A stretch of DNA of 14,310 nt from JBJXGF01 sp046153015. Lineage in GTDB: Bacteria; Actinomycetota; Acidimicrobiia; Acidimicrobiales; CAIXPF01. The position numbers were made by a program, and so were the translations under genes. Of this stretch, positions 8,321 through 14,310 are shown piece after piece; position 1 is the stretch's first letter, and each line of letters opens with the position of its first letter. A model generated the notes under the pieces. The model was not told the origin of the DNA. It was given only the letters and a program-made list of their open reading frames with translations, and did not search any database. Location: the NCBI GenBank assembly GCA_046153015.1, contig JBJXGF010000146.1, positions 1 through 14,310 on the forward strand, in the 5' to 3' direction.

Positions 8321-8921
8321 CGCGGTTGGCGCGCTCGAGCACCGCCACGTTCGCCAGCGCGTGATCGCTCACGCGGAGCTCGAGGTGAGCCGGTGCTCGA
8401 CCGGCGCCGCCGCCCGGTCCGGCGAAAGGGTCGAGCGGCCGGCGCAGCGTCCGCCCCGGCGCGCGGCGGTTGAACGCCGCGATCGTCTCACCGGGGACCG
8501 GTTCGCCGCAGGGGCCGGGAGCGAAGCGGACCTCGACGATGACCTGGGGCAGGAGGTTCGACGGCGAGATGGCGGCCAGGTCCTCGAGGGCGCGGACCGC
8601 AGGATCGAGCGCGATGAAGCCGGCAGGGGGAGCGTCGCCGTGGAGGCGCTCCCAGCCCATCAGCTCGAGCGTGACGCCCGACTCCGACCCGACGGCGCCG
8701 CATGCCGCGTGGAGCGCGATGAGCCACGCCGCGCCGTCGTGACCGTGCTGACCGTGTTGACCGACGTGGCCGTCATCGACCACGCCCACCCGCTCGATGC
8801 GCAGGCGCCGGGCGCGCAGCGCGAGCTGAGCCAACACCGGCAGGGTTCCGGCGAGCCGGACGGAGCTGCCGGTCAGACAGGCGCCCCAGCCCGGTGATGC
8901 TTCGCTCGGCAACGCGCGCAT
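8316..8921 (-). CDS. Hypothetical protein, unrecognised
   Basis: I do not recognise this 201-residue product. The strongly G/C-biased third positions on this strand, sampled near the 3' end, support coding. The ATG at 8921 has GAGG about 8 bases upstream; the frame is open further up, but the extra stretch looks non-coding. There is no signal peptide or clear membrane segment. Visible features are a His/Gly-rich stretch (51-63, DGHVGQHGQHGHDG region), a mixed alpha/beta-looking centre (VTLELMGWERLHG; LLPQVIVEVRFAPGPCG) and a Gly/Pro/Ala-rich segment near 165-178. The His-rich stretch is encoded by three tandem 9-base units (8740-8766), so it may reflect repeat slippage rather than metal binding. 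The gene is convergent with the SDR and divergent from the MFS gene. A transcription factor fold or enzyme cannot be argued from the sequence. Confidence 0.6.
   Translation of the reverse strand: MRALPSEASPGWGACLTGSSVRLAGTLPVLAQLALRARRLRIERVGVVDDGHVGQHGQHGHDGAAWLIALHAACGAVGSESGVTLELMGWERLHGDAPPAGFIALDPAVRALEDLAAISPSNLLPQVIVEVRFAPGPCGEPVPGETIAAFNRRAPGRTLRRPLDPFAGPGGGAGRAPAHLELRVSDHALANVAVLERANRA
8740..8766. repeat. Short tandem repeat, three 9-base units
   Basis: TGACCGTGC, TGACCGTGT and TGACCGACG follow one another; the last is divergent. They lie inside the hypothetical gene and encode part of its His/Gly-rich stretch. Confidence 0.6.
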
Positions 8922-8984
8922 GACCACCGCCTCGTGATGACGCTGACGCGGCGCCCCGCGGGCGCCCGGGGACAGAGCCCCCAC

Positions 8985-8990
8985 AGCATA
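8985..8990 (-). promoter_or_regulatory. Possible -10 box for the hypothetical gene
   Basis: On the minus strand this reads TATGCT, a good TAnnnT match, 63 bases before the ATG at 8921. No convincing -35 box is present. Confidence 0.3.
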
Positions 8991-9041
8991 CCCTCCCGTG
9001 AGGGGAGATTTGCTCGATCGGCTCACGTCGGCGCGCCCGCC

Positions 9042-9047
9042 TACGCT
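9042..9047 (+). promoter_or_regulatory. Possible -10 box for the MFS gene
   Basis: TACGCT fits TAnnnT, 32 bases before the ATG at 9080. The ribosome-binding site AAGGGAG (9065-9071) lies between them. The same hexamer occurs ahead of the isochorismate synthase gene at 12419-12424. Confidence 0.3.
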
Positions 9048-9079
9048 GCGCAACGGGGCTGGGCAAGGGAGCACGACCG

Positions 9080-10324
9080 ATGACCACGACCGAACCCGCG
9101 ACCACGACGGCACGGCGCATGCCCGTCACGCTGTCGTCGTTCGCCGTGCCCTACTACCCGCGCCTGTGGGCCAGCGGCTGGCTGTGGAACAGCACCCGCT
9201 GGATGTCGATCTTCGTCGGCGCGTACCTCGTGAACCAGCGCACCGGCTCACCGCTGCTCGTGCAGCTCGTGGGCACGATCTTCTACCTGCCGATGTTCGT
9301 GGGCGGGCTCGTGGCCGGCAGCGTGTCGGATCGGTACGACCGCCGGCGGACGATCCTGCGCCAGCTCGGCGTGCTCGCCCCGCTGGCGCTGCTGATGTCG
9401 GCCCTGCTGGCCTTCGACGCCATGCCGCTCGGCATGATCTTCGTGTTCATGGCCCTCGTGGGCGTCGGCGGCGTGGTCGACATGACGAGCCGACGGGCGC
9501 TCGTGCACGACCTCGTCGGCGACAAGCACCTCACCAACGCGCTCGCGCTCGAGATGGGCAGCATGTCGCTCGGCAACATGCTCGGCACCCTGTCGGGGGG
9601 CGCCGTGCTCGACTTCATCGGCCCGGCCCAGGTGTTCCTGCTCATCGCCGGCTGCTACGGCGCAGGCTTCGTGCTGCTGCTCAGCATGCCGGCGCCGGCC
9701 CGGCGGGGCGCGCCGGCGGGCGGGGGCTCCCGACTGCGGGCCGACCTGCGGGAGGGCGTGCGCTTCTTCCGCACCAGCACCGCGGTGCGCAGCGTGCTCG
9801 GGATTACGGTGGCCGTGAACTTCTTCATGTTCGCCTTCAACCCGCTGGTGCCGGTCTTCGCCGAACGGCTGGGCCTCAGCGCCTTCAGCACCGGGTTGTT
9901 GGCCAGCGCCACCGGGCTGGGGATGGGCATCGGCTCGTTCGGGGTGGCCGCCGCGCACCCCCGGCGGCGGGGCCGCGTGTATCTCGTCGGCTCGTTCCTG
10001 TCGATAGCGGCGCTCTGCGGTTTCGCGCAGTCGGGCCTGTTCCCCCTGTCCTACGCCTTGCTGGTCCTCACCGGGATCGGCGGCGGCATGTTCGGCGCCA
10101 CCCAGAGCGCCCTCGTTCTCTCGGTCACCGACCCCGAGCTGCGGGGCAGGGCCATGGGCCTGTTGAGCATGGCGATCGGATCGCTCCCGTTCGGGATGTT
10201 CATGCTCGGCGTGGCCGCCGAGAGCCTCGGGCCGGTCACCGCCGTCACGGCCAGCTCCCTCGGGGGGCTGGCGTTCATGATCGCGTGGCTGAAGCGGCGG
10301 CCCGAGACCATCCGCATCGCCTAG
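9080..10324 (+). CDS. Major facilitator superfamily transporter, MFS_3/EntS-like exporter
   Basis: The 414-residue inner-membrane protein has about 12 hydrophobic segments. The MFS motif A between segments 2 and 3 reads GSVSDRYDRRR (80-90). The overall pattern (FAVPYYPRLWASGWLWN at the start, SRRALVHDLV in the middle) resembles the DHA3/enterobactin-exporter branch, so drug or small-molecule export by proton antiport is likely; the substrate is unknown. A polar loop of basic and glycine residues near 205-225 separates the two halves. The start at 9080 has AAGGGAG 8 bases upstream. An in-frame ATG at 9119 is possible but lacks such a site. The TAG stop shares the CTAG at 10321-10324 with the convergent DoxX gene. 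Confidence 0.87.
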   Translation: MTTTEPATTTARRMPVTLSSFAVPYYPRLWASGWLWNSTRWMSIFVGAYLVNQRTGSPLLVQLVGTIFYLPMFVGGLVAGSVSDRYDRRRTILRQLGVLAPLALLMSALLAFDAMPLGMIFVFMALVGVGGVVDMTSRRALVHDLVGDKHLTNALALEMGSMSLGNMLGTLSGGAVLDFIGPAQVFLLIAGCYGAGFVLLLSMPAPARRGAPAGGGSRLRADLREGVRFFRTSTAVRSVLGITVAVNFFMFAFNPLVPVFAERLGLSAFSTGLLASATGLGMGIGSFGVAAAHPRRRGRVYLVGSFLSIAALCGFAQSGLFPLSYALLVLTGIGGGMFGATQSALVLSVTDPELRGRAMGLLSMAIGSLPFGMFMLGVAAESLGPVTAVTASSLGGLAFMIAWLKRRPETIRIA

Positions 10325-10806
10325 AACGCCCCAGACCGAACGGCGCCTTCGCCCGGCGCGGGCTGCGCCGGCGCCGCCGTCTGCTCGAGGCCGAGGACGG
10401 CATCGGCCGACCAGCGCCCAGGGCCGAACGCCAGCGTGGCGACCAGGCCGGCGAGATAGGCCAGGTCGAGCTCGGCGCCGGGCATCGGCGTCGAAGAGAT
10501 GACGCCGAGGTCGACCTTCACGTAGAGAAGCGCGCCGATCATCACGAGCGCCAGCACCGCGCCCGCGGCGCGGGCGGCGAGCCCGGCGAGCAGCGCGAGG
10601 CCGCCGACGATCTCCAGCACCGCGACGAGCGGTGCGGCGAGCCCCGGGGCGGGCACGCCCCAGGAGCGGAACATCCCCTCCACCATCGAGATGCCGGCGT
10701 CGAACTTGTCGATCCCGTGGTAGACGAAGAGGCCGCCCACCACCACCCGGATCACCAGCAGCGCCGCAGGGCGGCTCGCATCGAGAGCGTCGGTCGGGTA
10801 GCGCAT
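10321..10806 (-). CDS. DoxX-family membrane protein
   Basis: The 161-residue protein has four hydrophobic segments and the DoxX hallmarks: LLVIRVVVGGLFVYHGIDKF near the N-terminus, VAVLEIVGGLALLAGLAAR in the middle and a C-terminal AYLAGLVATLAFGPGRWSAD. DoxX-like proteins are small membrane proteins related to quinol-oxidase subunits and to thiol-stress systems; the exact role is unclear. The ATG at 10806 is chosen for the GGAGGA (10810-10815) a few bases upstream. An ATG 60 bases further up adds a polar leader with no ribosome-binding site. The tail (about 135-161) is Ala/Pro/Gly-rich and probably disordered. Its TAG stop overlaps the TAG of the MFS gene on the other strand. Confidence 0.85.
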   Translation of the reverse strand: MRYPTDALDASRPAALLVIRVVVGGLFVYHGIDKFDAGISMVEGMFRSWGVPAPGLAAPLVAVLEIVGGLALLAGLAARAAGAVLALVMIGALLYVKVDLGVISSTPMPGAELDLAYLAGLVATLAFGPGRWSADAVLGLEQTAAPAQPAPGEGAVRSGAF

Positions 10807-10949
10807 GTGTCCTCCACGTGGTGCGGCATGAGCGGGAAGTGCGCTCTCGGAACCCGCTTCACTCACTGCGCTATTCCGGCCGTGCTGGTCCGGCTGTTCG
10901 CCTCCCGGCGGCGCGGGCGGCGTCGACTCGGTTCTCGTGGCGGTCGGGC

Positions 10950-10955
10950 TAGCGT
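10950..10955 (+). promoter_or_regulatory. Possible -10 box for the CoA-transferase gene
   Basis: TAGCGT fits TAnnnT, 38 bases before the ATG at 10994. It lies in the 187-base divergent gap with the DoxX gene. No clear -35 box is visible. Confidence 0.28.
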
Positions 10956-10993
10956 CTCGCCCGGCCCGCCGTCACGGCCGAAGGGAAGCCACG

Positions 10994-12211
10994 ATGGACG
11001 ATCTGACCGCCGACCCGTCGCGCCTGCTCGCCGGGGTAAAGGTGCTCGACTTCACCCAGTACCTCGCCGGCCCGTCCTGCACCCGCCTGCTGGCGGAGCT
11101 CGGCGCCGAGATCGTGAAGGTCGAGCTCGTGCCCTCCGGTGACCCCACCCGCGCCCTGAACCCGACCCAGGCGGGGCTGTCCGGGGTGTTCATGCAGCAG
11201 AACCGGGGGAAGCGCAGCCTGTGCCTCGACCTGCGCCGCCCGGAGGCGGTCGAGGTGATCGAGCGCCTCGTCCCGCGGGTCGACGTGGTGGTGGAGAACT
11301 ACAGCCCGGGGGTGATGGAGAAGCGGGGCCTGGGCTACGACCGGCTGTCTGCGCTGAACCCGCGGCTGATCATGGCGTCGGTGAGCGGCTACGGACAGAC
11401 GGGCCGGTACCGGTCGCGCACGTGCTTCGATTTCATCGCCCAGGGCATGGCCGGTCTGATGCACATGACCGGCGAGCACGACGGCCCCCCGTACTTCGTC
11501 GGCATCGGGGTGGGAGACACCAACGCCGGCGTCCACGCCTTTGCCGGCATCGGCTACGCGCTCTACCAGCGCGACCGCACGGGACGGGGCGCCCATCTCG
11601 ACATCTCGATGGTCGACGCGCTCTTCCACATGCAGGAGTACGCGGTGAACGCGGCGTCGATCACCGGGGGCGAGTTCGCGCCGCTGCGCCAAGGGATGCA
11701 CTACCAGCCGGTCTCGCCGGCGGGCACGTTCAAAGGGCCCGAGGGCTGGATCGTGGTGCTGTGCATGCCCAACCAGATCGCGGGGCTCTGGGCGGCGATG
11801 GGCCGACCCGAGCTGGGCGAGGATCCGCGCTTCGCCGAGCTCGAGGCGCGGGTGGCCCACCGGGCGGAGCTGACCGCGCTGATCGAGGGGTGGATGGCCG
11901 GCTTCGACACCGACGAGGCCGTGCTCGCCGCGCTCGAAGCGCATCGTGTGCCGTGCGGTCCGGTGCTCAACCCGGCCGACGCGCTCACCCACCCCTGGTT
12001 CGTCGAGCAGGGATCGGTCCGCCAGATCACCGACGCCGACGGCGGCCGCTTCGCCGCCCCCGGGTTCCCGATCCGCTTCGACGGCGTGCGGCCGGAGGCC
12101 GAGCTGACGCCGGCCCGGCTCGGTCAGCACAGCCGTGAGGTGCTGGCCGAGGTCGGCTACGACGAGGCCCAGATCGAGGCGCTGGTGGCGGCGGGCGTGG
12201 TCTCGGGCTGA
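10994..12211 (+). CDS. CaiB/BaiF-family (class III) CoA-transferase
   Basis: The 405-residue enzyme moves CoA between carboxylic acids through an aspartyl intermediate. The family N-terminus is clear: GVKVLDFTQYLAGPSCTRLLAELGAEIVKVE (14-44), followed by QQNRGKRSLCLDLR. Then come VVVENYSPGVMEKRGLGYD and SGYGQTGRYR. The likely nucleophile is Asp175 in GVGDTNAGVHA, matching the conserved Asp of formyl-CoA transferase. The C-terminal half has HRVPCGPVLNPADALTHPWF, usual for the family. The acyl substrate cannot be predicted; relatives serve carnitine, bile acid, formyl/oxalyl and 2-methylacyl-CoA (racemase) chemistry. The ATG at 10994 follows AAGGGAAG (10981-10988). The frame extends 57 bases upstream without conserved sequence. 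The gene is followed directly by the hairpin-bearing tandem repeat. Confidence 0.9.
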   Translation: MDDLTADPSRLLAGVKVLDFTQYLAGPSCTRLLAELGAEIVKVELVPSGDPTRALNPTQAGLSGVFMQQNRGKRSLCLDLRRPEAVEVIERLVPRVDVVVENYSPGVMEKRGLGYDRLSALNPRLIMASVSGYGQTGRYRSRTCFDFIAQGMAGLMHMTGEHDGPPYFVGIGVGDTNAGVHAFAGIGYALYQRDRTGRGAHLDISMVDALFHMQEYAVNAASITGGEFAPLRQGMHYQPVSPAGTFKGPEGWIVVLCMPNQIAGLWAAMGRPELGEDPRFAELEARVAHRAELTALIEGWMAGFDTDEAVLAALEAHRVPCGPVLNPADALTHPWFVEQGSVRQITDADGGRFAAPGFPIRFDGVRPEAELTPARLGQHSREVLAEVGYDEAQIEALVAAGVVSG

Positions 12212-12216
12212 GCGCG

Positions 12217-12394
12217 GAGCACAGCGAAGCTGCACGACCGGGGAGCGCCAGCGAGCCGGGCGTGGATGGGGTCTGGGGGCGCAGCCCCCAGAATGAGCAC
12301 AGCGAAGCTGCACGACCGGGGAGCGCCAGCGAGCCGGGCGTGGATGGGGCCTGGGGGCGCAGCCCCCAGAATGAGCACAGCGAAGCGGCACGGC
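12217..12394. repeat. 78-bp tandem repeat, two full copies plus a partial third, each full copy with a strong hairpin
   Basis: Copy 1 (12217-12294) and copy 2 (12295-12372) differ at one base (T12272 versus C12350). A third, partial copy (12373-12394) has two mismatches. Each full copy holds a hairpin with arms CTGGGGGC/GCCCCCAG and a GCA loop (12273-12291 and 12351-12369). The array starts 5 bases after the CoA-transferase stop. The period is 26 codons, so the menF frame stays open through it. The hairpins could end the upstream transcript, although no T-run follows. REP-like intergenic elements are the closest concept. Confidence 0.85.
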
Positions 12395-12418
12395 GCCGGC
12401 TGGCCACCTTGGCGACGA

Positions 12419-12424
12419 TACGCT
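12419..12424 (+). promoter_or_regulatory. Possible -10 box for isochorismate synthase
   Basis: TACGCT fits TAnnnT and lies 8 bases before an in-frame GTG at 12433, so the transcript could be nearly leaderless. It follows directly after the tandem repeat. No -35 box is clear. Confidence 0.3.
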
Positions 12425-12432
12425 CGACGGCC

Positions 12433-13686
12433 GTGCTCGAGCGGGTGGTGAGGTCGCGTGCCCTGACCGCTGAGCAGCATGCGTGGCTGCTCGACGGCGA
12501 GCGGCGGTGGGGCGCGTTCGGCCGTCCGAGCTGTGTGTGGATGCGCGGCGACGCCGGGCTGCTCGGCTGGGGTGTGGCGGCGTGCGCCAACCCGGCCGGC
12601 CCGGCGCGCTTCGCGCTGGCCGAGGCGGGCTGGCGAGCGATCTGCGCCGGCCTCACGGTGGACGACGAGGTCGCGTCGTTCGGTTCGGGCCCGGTGGCGA
12701 TGGTGAGCTTCGGCTTCGCCGACGACCCGGGCGAGTCGGTGCTCGTGCTGCCCGAGCGGCTGCTCGGCTGGCGGGGCGACCAGGCGTGGCTGACCACCGT
12801 GGGTGACGCCGACGCCGATCCCCCGCCCCTGCCCACGCTCGCACGGCCGGCGCCGGCGCCGGTGCGGGTGGCGCCGGCGCCCGGGCAGCTGGAGGCCTGG
12901 CGCCAGGCGGTGGCCGAGGCCGTGCGGCGCATCCGCGGCGGCGCGCTCGACAAGGTGGTGCTGGCACTGGCTCTCGAGACCCGCGCCGACGACGTCATCG
13001 ACCCGTCGGTGCTGGCGCAGCGCCTCAGCGGCGCCTACCGGCAGTGCTACACGTTCCTGGTGGACGGGCTGGTGGGCGCCACCCCCGAGCTGCTCGTGCG
13101 CCGCTGCGGACCCCGCGTCGAGTCCCAGGTGCTGGCGGGCACGGCGCCTGTGGGCGGCTGCGCCGGCGGCGAGCTGCTGCGCTCGGCCAAGGATCGGGAG
13201 GAGCACCGCTACGCGGTCGAGTCGCTGGTCGACACCCTGGCGCCGCGCTGCGTCGGGCTGGAGGTGGGCCCGCCGCACCTGCTCAGCCTGCCCAACGTGG
13301 TGCACCTCGCCACCGACGTTGCGGGGCTGCTGCGCCAGCCGGCGTCGGTGCTCGAGCTGGCCGGGGCGCTGCACCCCACCGCCGCGGTGGGGGGCGCGCC
13401 GAGAGCGGCGGCGCTGGCGGCGATGGCCGAGCTCGAGCCGATCGACCGGCGCCGGTACGCCGCCCCCGTCGGCTGGGTGGACGCCGACGGCGACGGCGAG
13501 CTCGGCCTCGCGCTGCGCTGCGCCGAGGTGCGCGGCAGCACCGCCCGCCTCTACGCCGGGTGCGGCATCGTCGCCGGTTCCGACCCGGCCGAGGAGCTGG
13601 CCGAGGCGCTGGCCAAGCTGGCGCCGATGCGCGACGCGCTCGCCGGGAACGCCCTGCGCCTTGGGCCCGGCCCCTCAGAGAGCTGA
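12433..13686 (+). CDS. menF: Isochorismate synthase (menaquinone pathway; MenF/DhbC family)
   Basis: The enzyme converts chorismate to isochorismate, the first committed step to menaquinone. Its C-terminal two thirds carry the chorismate-binding fold: RIRGGALDKVVLAL with the family lysine, FLVDGLVGATPELLV, LAGTAPVGG, SAKDREEHRYAV, HLATDVAGLL, LHPTAAVGGAP, YAAPVGWVDADGDGELGLALR and YAGCGIVAGSDPAEEL. The N-terminal third is more variable, as usual. The start is uncertain. The frame is open back to an ATG at 12262, but that would add residues encoded by the 78-bp repeat. I place the start at GTG 12433, just after a TAnnnT motif, giving 417 residues; GTG 12445 is also possible. No strong ribosome-binding site decides it. 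A siderophore-type isochorismate synthase is the alternative, but menD next door favours menaquinone. The 3' end overlaps menD on the other strand by 12 bases. Confidence 0.88.
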   Translation: MLERVVRSRALTAEQHAWLLDGERRWGAFGRPSCVWMRGDAGLLGWGVAACANPAGPARFALAEAGWRAICAGLTVDDEVASFGSGPVAMVSFGFADDPGESVLVLPERLLGWRGDQAWLTTVGDADADPPPLPTLARPAPAPVRVAPAPGQLEAWRQAVAEAVRRIRGGALDKVVLALALETRADDVIDPSVLAQRLSGAYRQCYTFLVDGLVGATPELLVRRCGPRVESQVLAGTAPVGGCAGGELLRSAKDREEHRYAVESLVDTLAPRCVGLEVGPPHLLSLPNVVHLATDVAGLLRQPASVLELAGALHPTAAVGGAPRAAALAAMAELEPIDRRRYAAPVGWVDADGDGELGLALRCAEVRGSTARLYAGCGIVAGSDPAEELAEALAKLAPMRDALAGNALRLGPGPSES

Positions 13687-14310
13687 GCGCAGCGCGGCCG
13701 CGCCCGCCGCGTGCAGCCGGTCGAACAGCTCTCGGTACCCGCCGGGCGGGACCACCGCCTCCAGCACGCTCAGACCTTGTGGCGGGCGGCGCAGCGCCGC
13801 GGCCAGCTCGCCCGGGCTCGCCACGCGCTCGTGGGGCACGCCGTGGGCTCGGGCCAGCGCGCCGAGGTCGAAGCCGGCATCGGTGCGAAAGACCCGCTCG
13901 AAGGCCTCGCGGTGAGGCGAACCGCCCTGCTCGAGCAGCTCGAAGATGGCGCCGCCTCGGTTGTTGACGGCCACCACCGTGAGGTCTGGCCGGGGCTCCG
14001 CCGGCCCGATCGCCAGGCCGTTCGAGTCGTGCAGCAGCGTGAGGTCGCCGAGCAGGCCGTAGGCGCCGCCGCCTCCGGCCCGCTGGTGGGCCAGCGCCGC
14101 CCCGACCGCGCTCGAGCAGAGCCCGTCCATGCCCGCCGCGCCCCGGTTTGCCAACACCGTGAGCCCCGTCCGGGGCTCGGCGGCGAGGAACCACGAACGG
14201 GGCGGGGTGGACGGACCGAGCACCACCAGCGCGGCGTCGGGCGCCGCGCGGCTGAGCGAACGCGCCACCTCGACCTCGGTGAGCAGGCCCTGCGAGGCCA
14301 GCGCGTCGAG
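13675..14310 (-). CDS. menD: 2-succinyl-5-enolpyruvyl-6-hydroxy-3-cyclohexene-1-carboxylate synthase (SEPHCHC synthase), C-terminal part
   Basis: The gene runs off the right edge; 211 C-terminal residues are visible. MenD is a thiamine-diphosphate enzyme that joins isochorismate with 2-oxoglutarate-derived succinic semialdehyde. The visible part is the ThDP/Mg-binding domain: NRGAAGMDGLCSSAVGAA, GDLTLLHDSNGL (the GD-x(n)-N-type ThDP motif) and VVAVNNRGGAIFELLEQG, all typical of MenD. The frame is open to the edge, reading LDALASQGLLTEVEVARSLS upstream of the first in-window GTG, so it is truncated only by the window. It is convergent with menF and its stop lies inside the last codons of menF. 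The substrate link with menF supports both calls. Confidence 0.9.
   Translation of the reverse strand, partial: LDALASQGLLTEVEVARSLSRAAPDAALVVLGPSTPPRSWFLAAEPRTGLTVLANRGAAGMDGLCSSAVGAALAHQRAGGGGAYGLLGDLTLLHDSNGLAIGPAEPRPDLTVVAVNNRGGAIFELLEQGGSPHREAFERVFRTDAGFDLGALARAHGVPHERVASPGELAAALRRPPQGLSVLEAVVPPGGYRELFDRLHAAGAAALRSAL

Noticed and set aside
7227..8897. A 556-codon plus-strand frame covering the SDR and the hypothetical gene
   Set aside because: The SDR motifs are in a different frame and this one gives only Arg/Gly-rich sequence.
12217..12394. CRISPR array
   Set aside because: The repeats are directly adjacent 78-bp units with no unique spacers and no cas genes nearby.

Overview
The window is very GC-rich, with strong G/C preference at third codon positions. 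It carries GAF–SpoIIE–ATPase signalling, an ArsR–ArsC fusion, TAnnnT-type -10 motifs, menaquinone genes and a CaiB-type CoA-transferase. This fits a high-GC actinobacterium, possibly of the Acidimicrobiia. That placement is inference; there is no rRNA or tRNA in the window.

Layout from left to right. (1) 2-1243 (+): the 3' part of a GAF/SpoIIE-phosphatase/ATPase regulator with an in-frame TGA and a missing C-terminus, probably a pseudogene. (2) 1317-3421 (+): an arsenic cluster made of an arsenate reductase, an ArsR–ArsC fusion and a MIP/aquaporin channel. Each of the first two genes is preceded by an ACTCA-N8-TGAG inverted repeat, and the fusion gene appears leaderless. (3) 3437-7373 (-): three same-strand genes, read from the right as a luciferase-like oxidoreductase, a rhodanese-like protein and a short class II UvrA (DrrC-like). 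(4) 7555-8289 (+): an SDR dehydrogenase, convergent with an unrecognised gene (8316-8921, -). (5) 9080-10324 (+) MFS exporter, convergent with a DoxX membrane protein (10321-10806, -); their stop codons share one CTAG. (6) 10994-12211 (+): CaiB/BaiF CoA-transferase, followed by a 78-bp tandem repeat with hairpins. (7) 12433-13686 (+) isochorismate synthase, convergent with and overlapping menD (13675 to the window edge, -).

The most notable item is the rhodanese at 5880-6296 (-). Its reading frame is interrupted by one TGA placed exactly where this family has its catalytic cysteine (TGA-A-G-G-G-R). The frame then continues without a shift through the rest of the rhodanese fold to a normal stop. 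Eleven bases after the TGA begins a perfect 7-bp hairpin with a four-base AGUU loop, whose G is in loop position 2. This matches the known geometry of bacterial SECIS elements. The hairpin is written with A/U-ending codons (ACA AGU UUG) that are unusual for this genome. A simple gene caller would report a truncated gene; the sequence reads better as a selenocysteine-containing rhodanese of about 138 residues.

Functionally, the arsenic cluster would reduce arsenate and release arsenite through the channel, with no pump visible here. The menF and menD products catalyse the first two committed steps of menaquinone synthesis. The remaining genes look like an ordinary mix of metabolic and transport functions.
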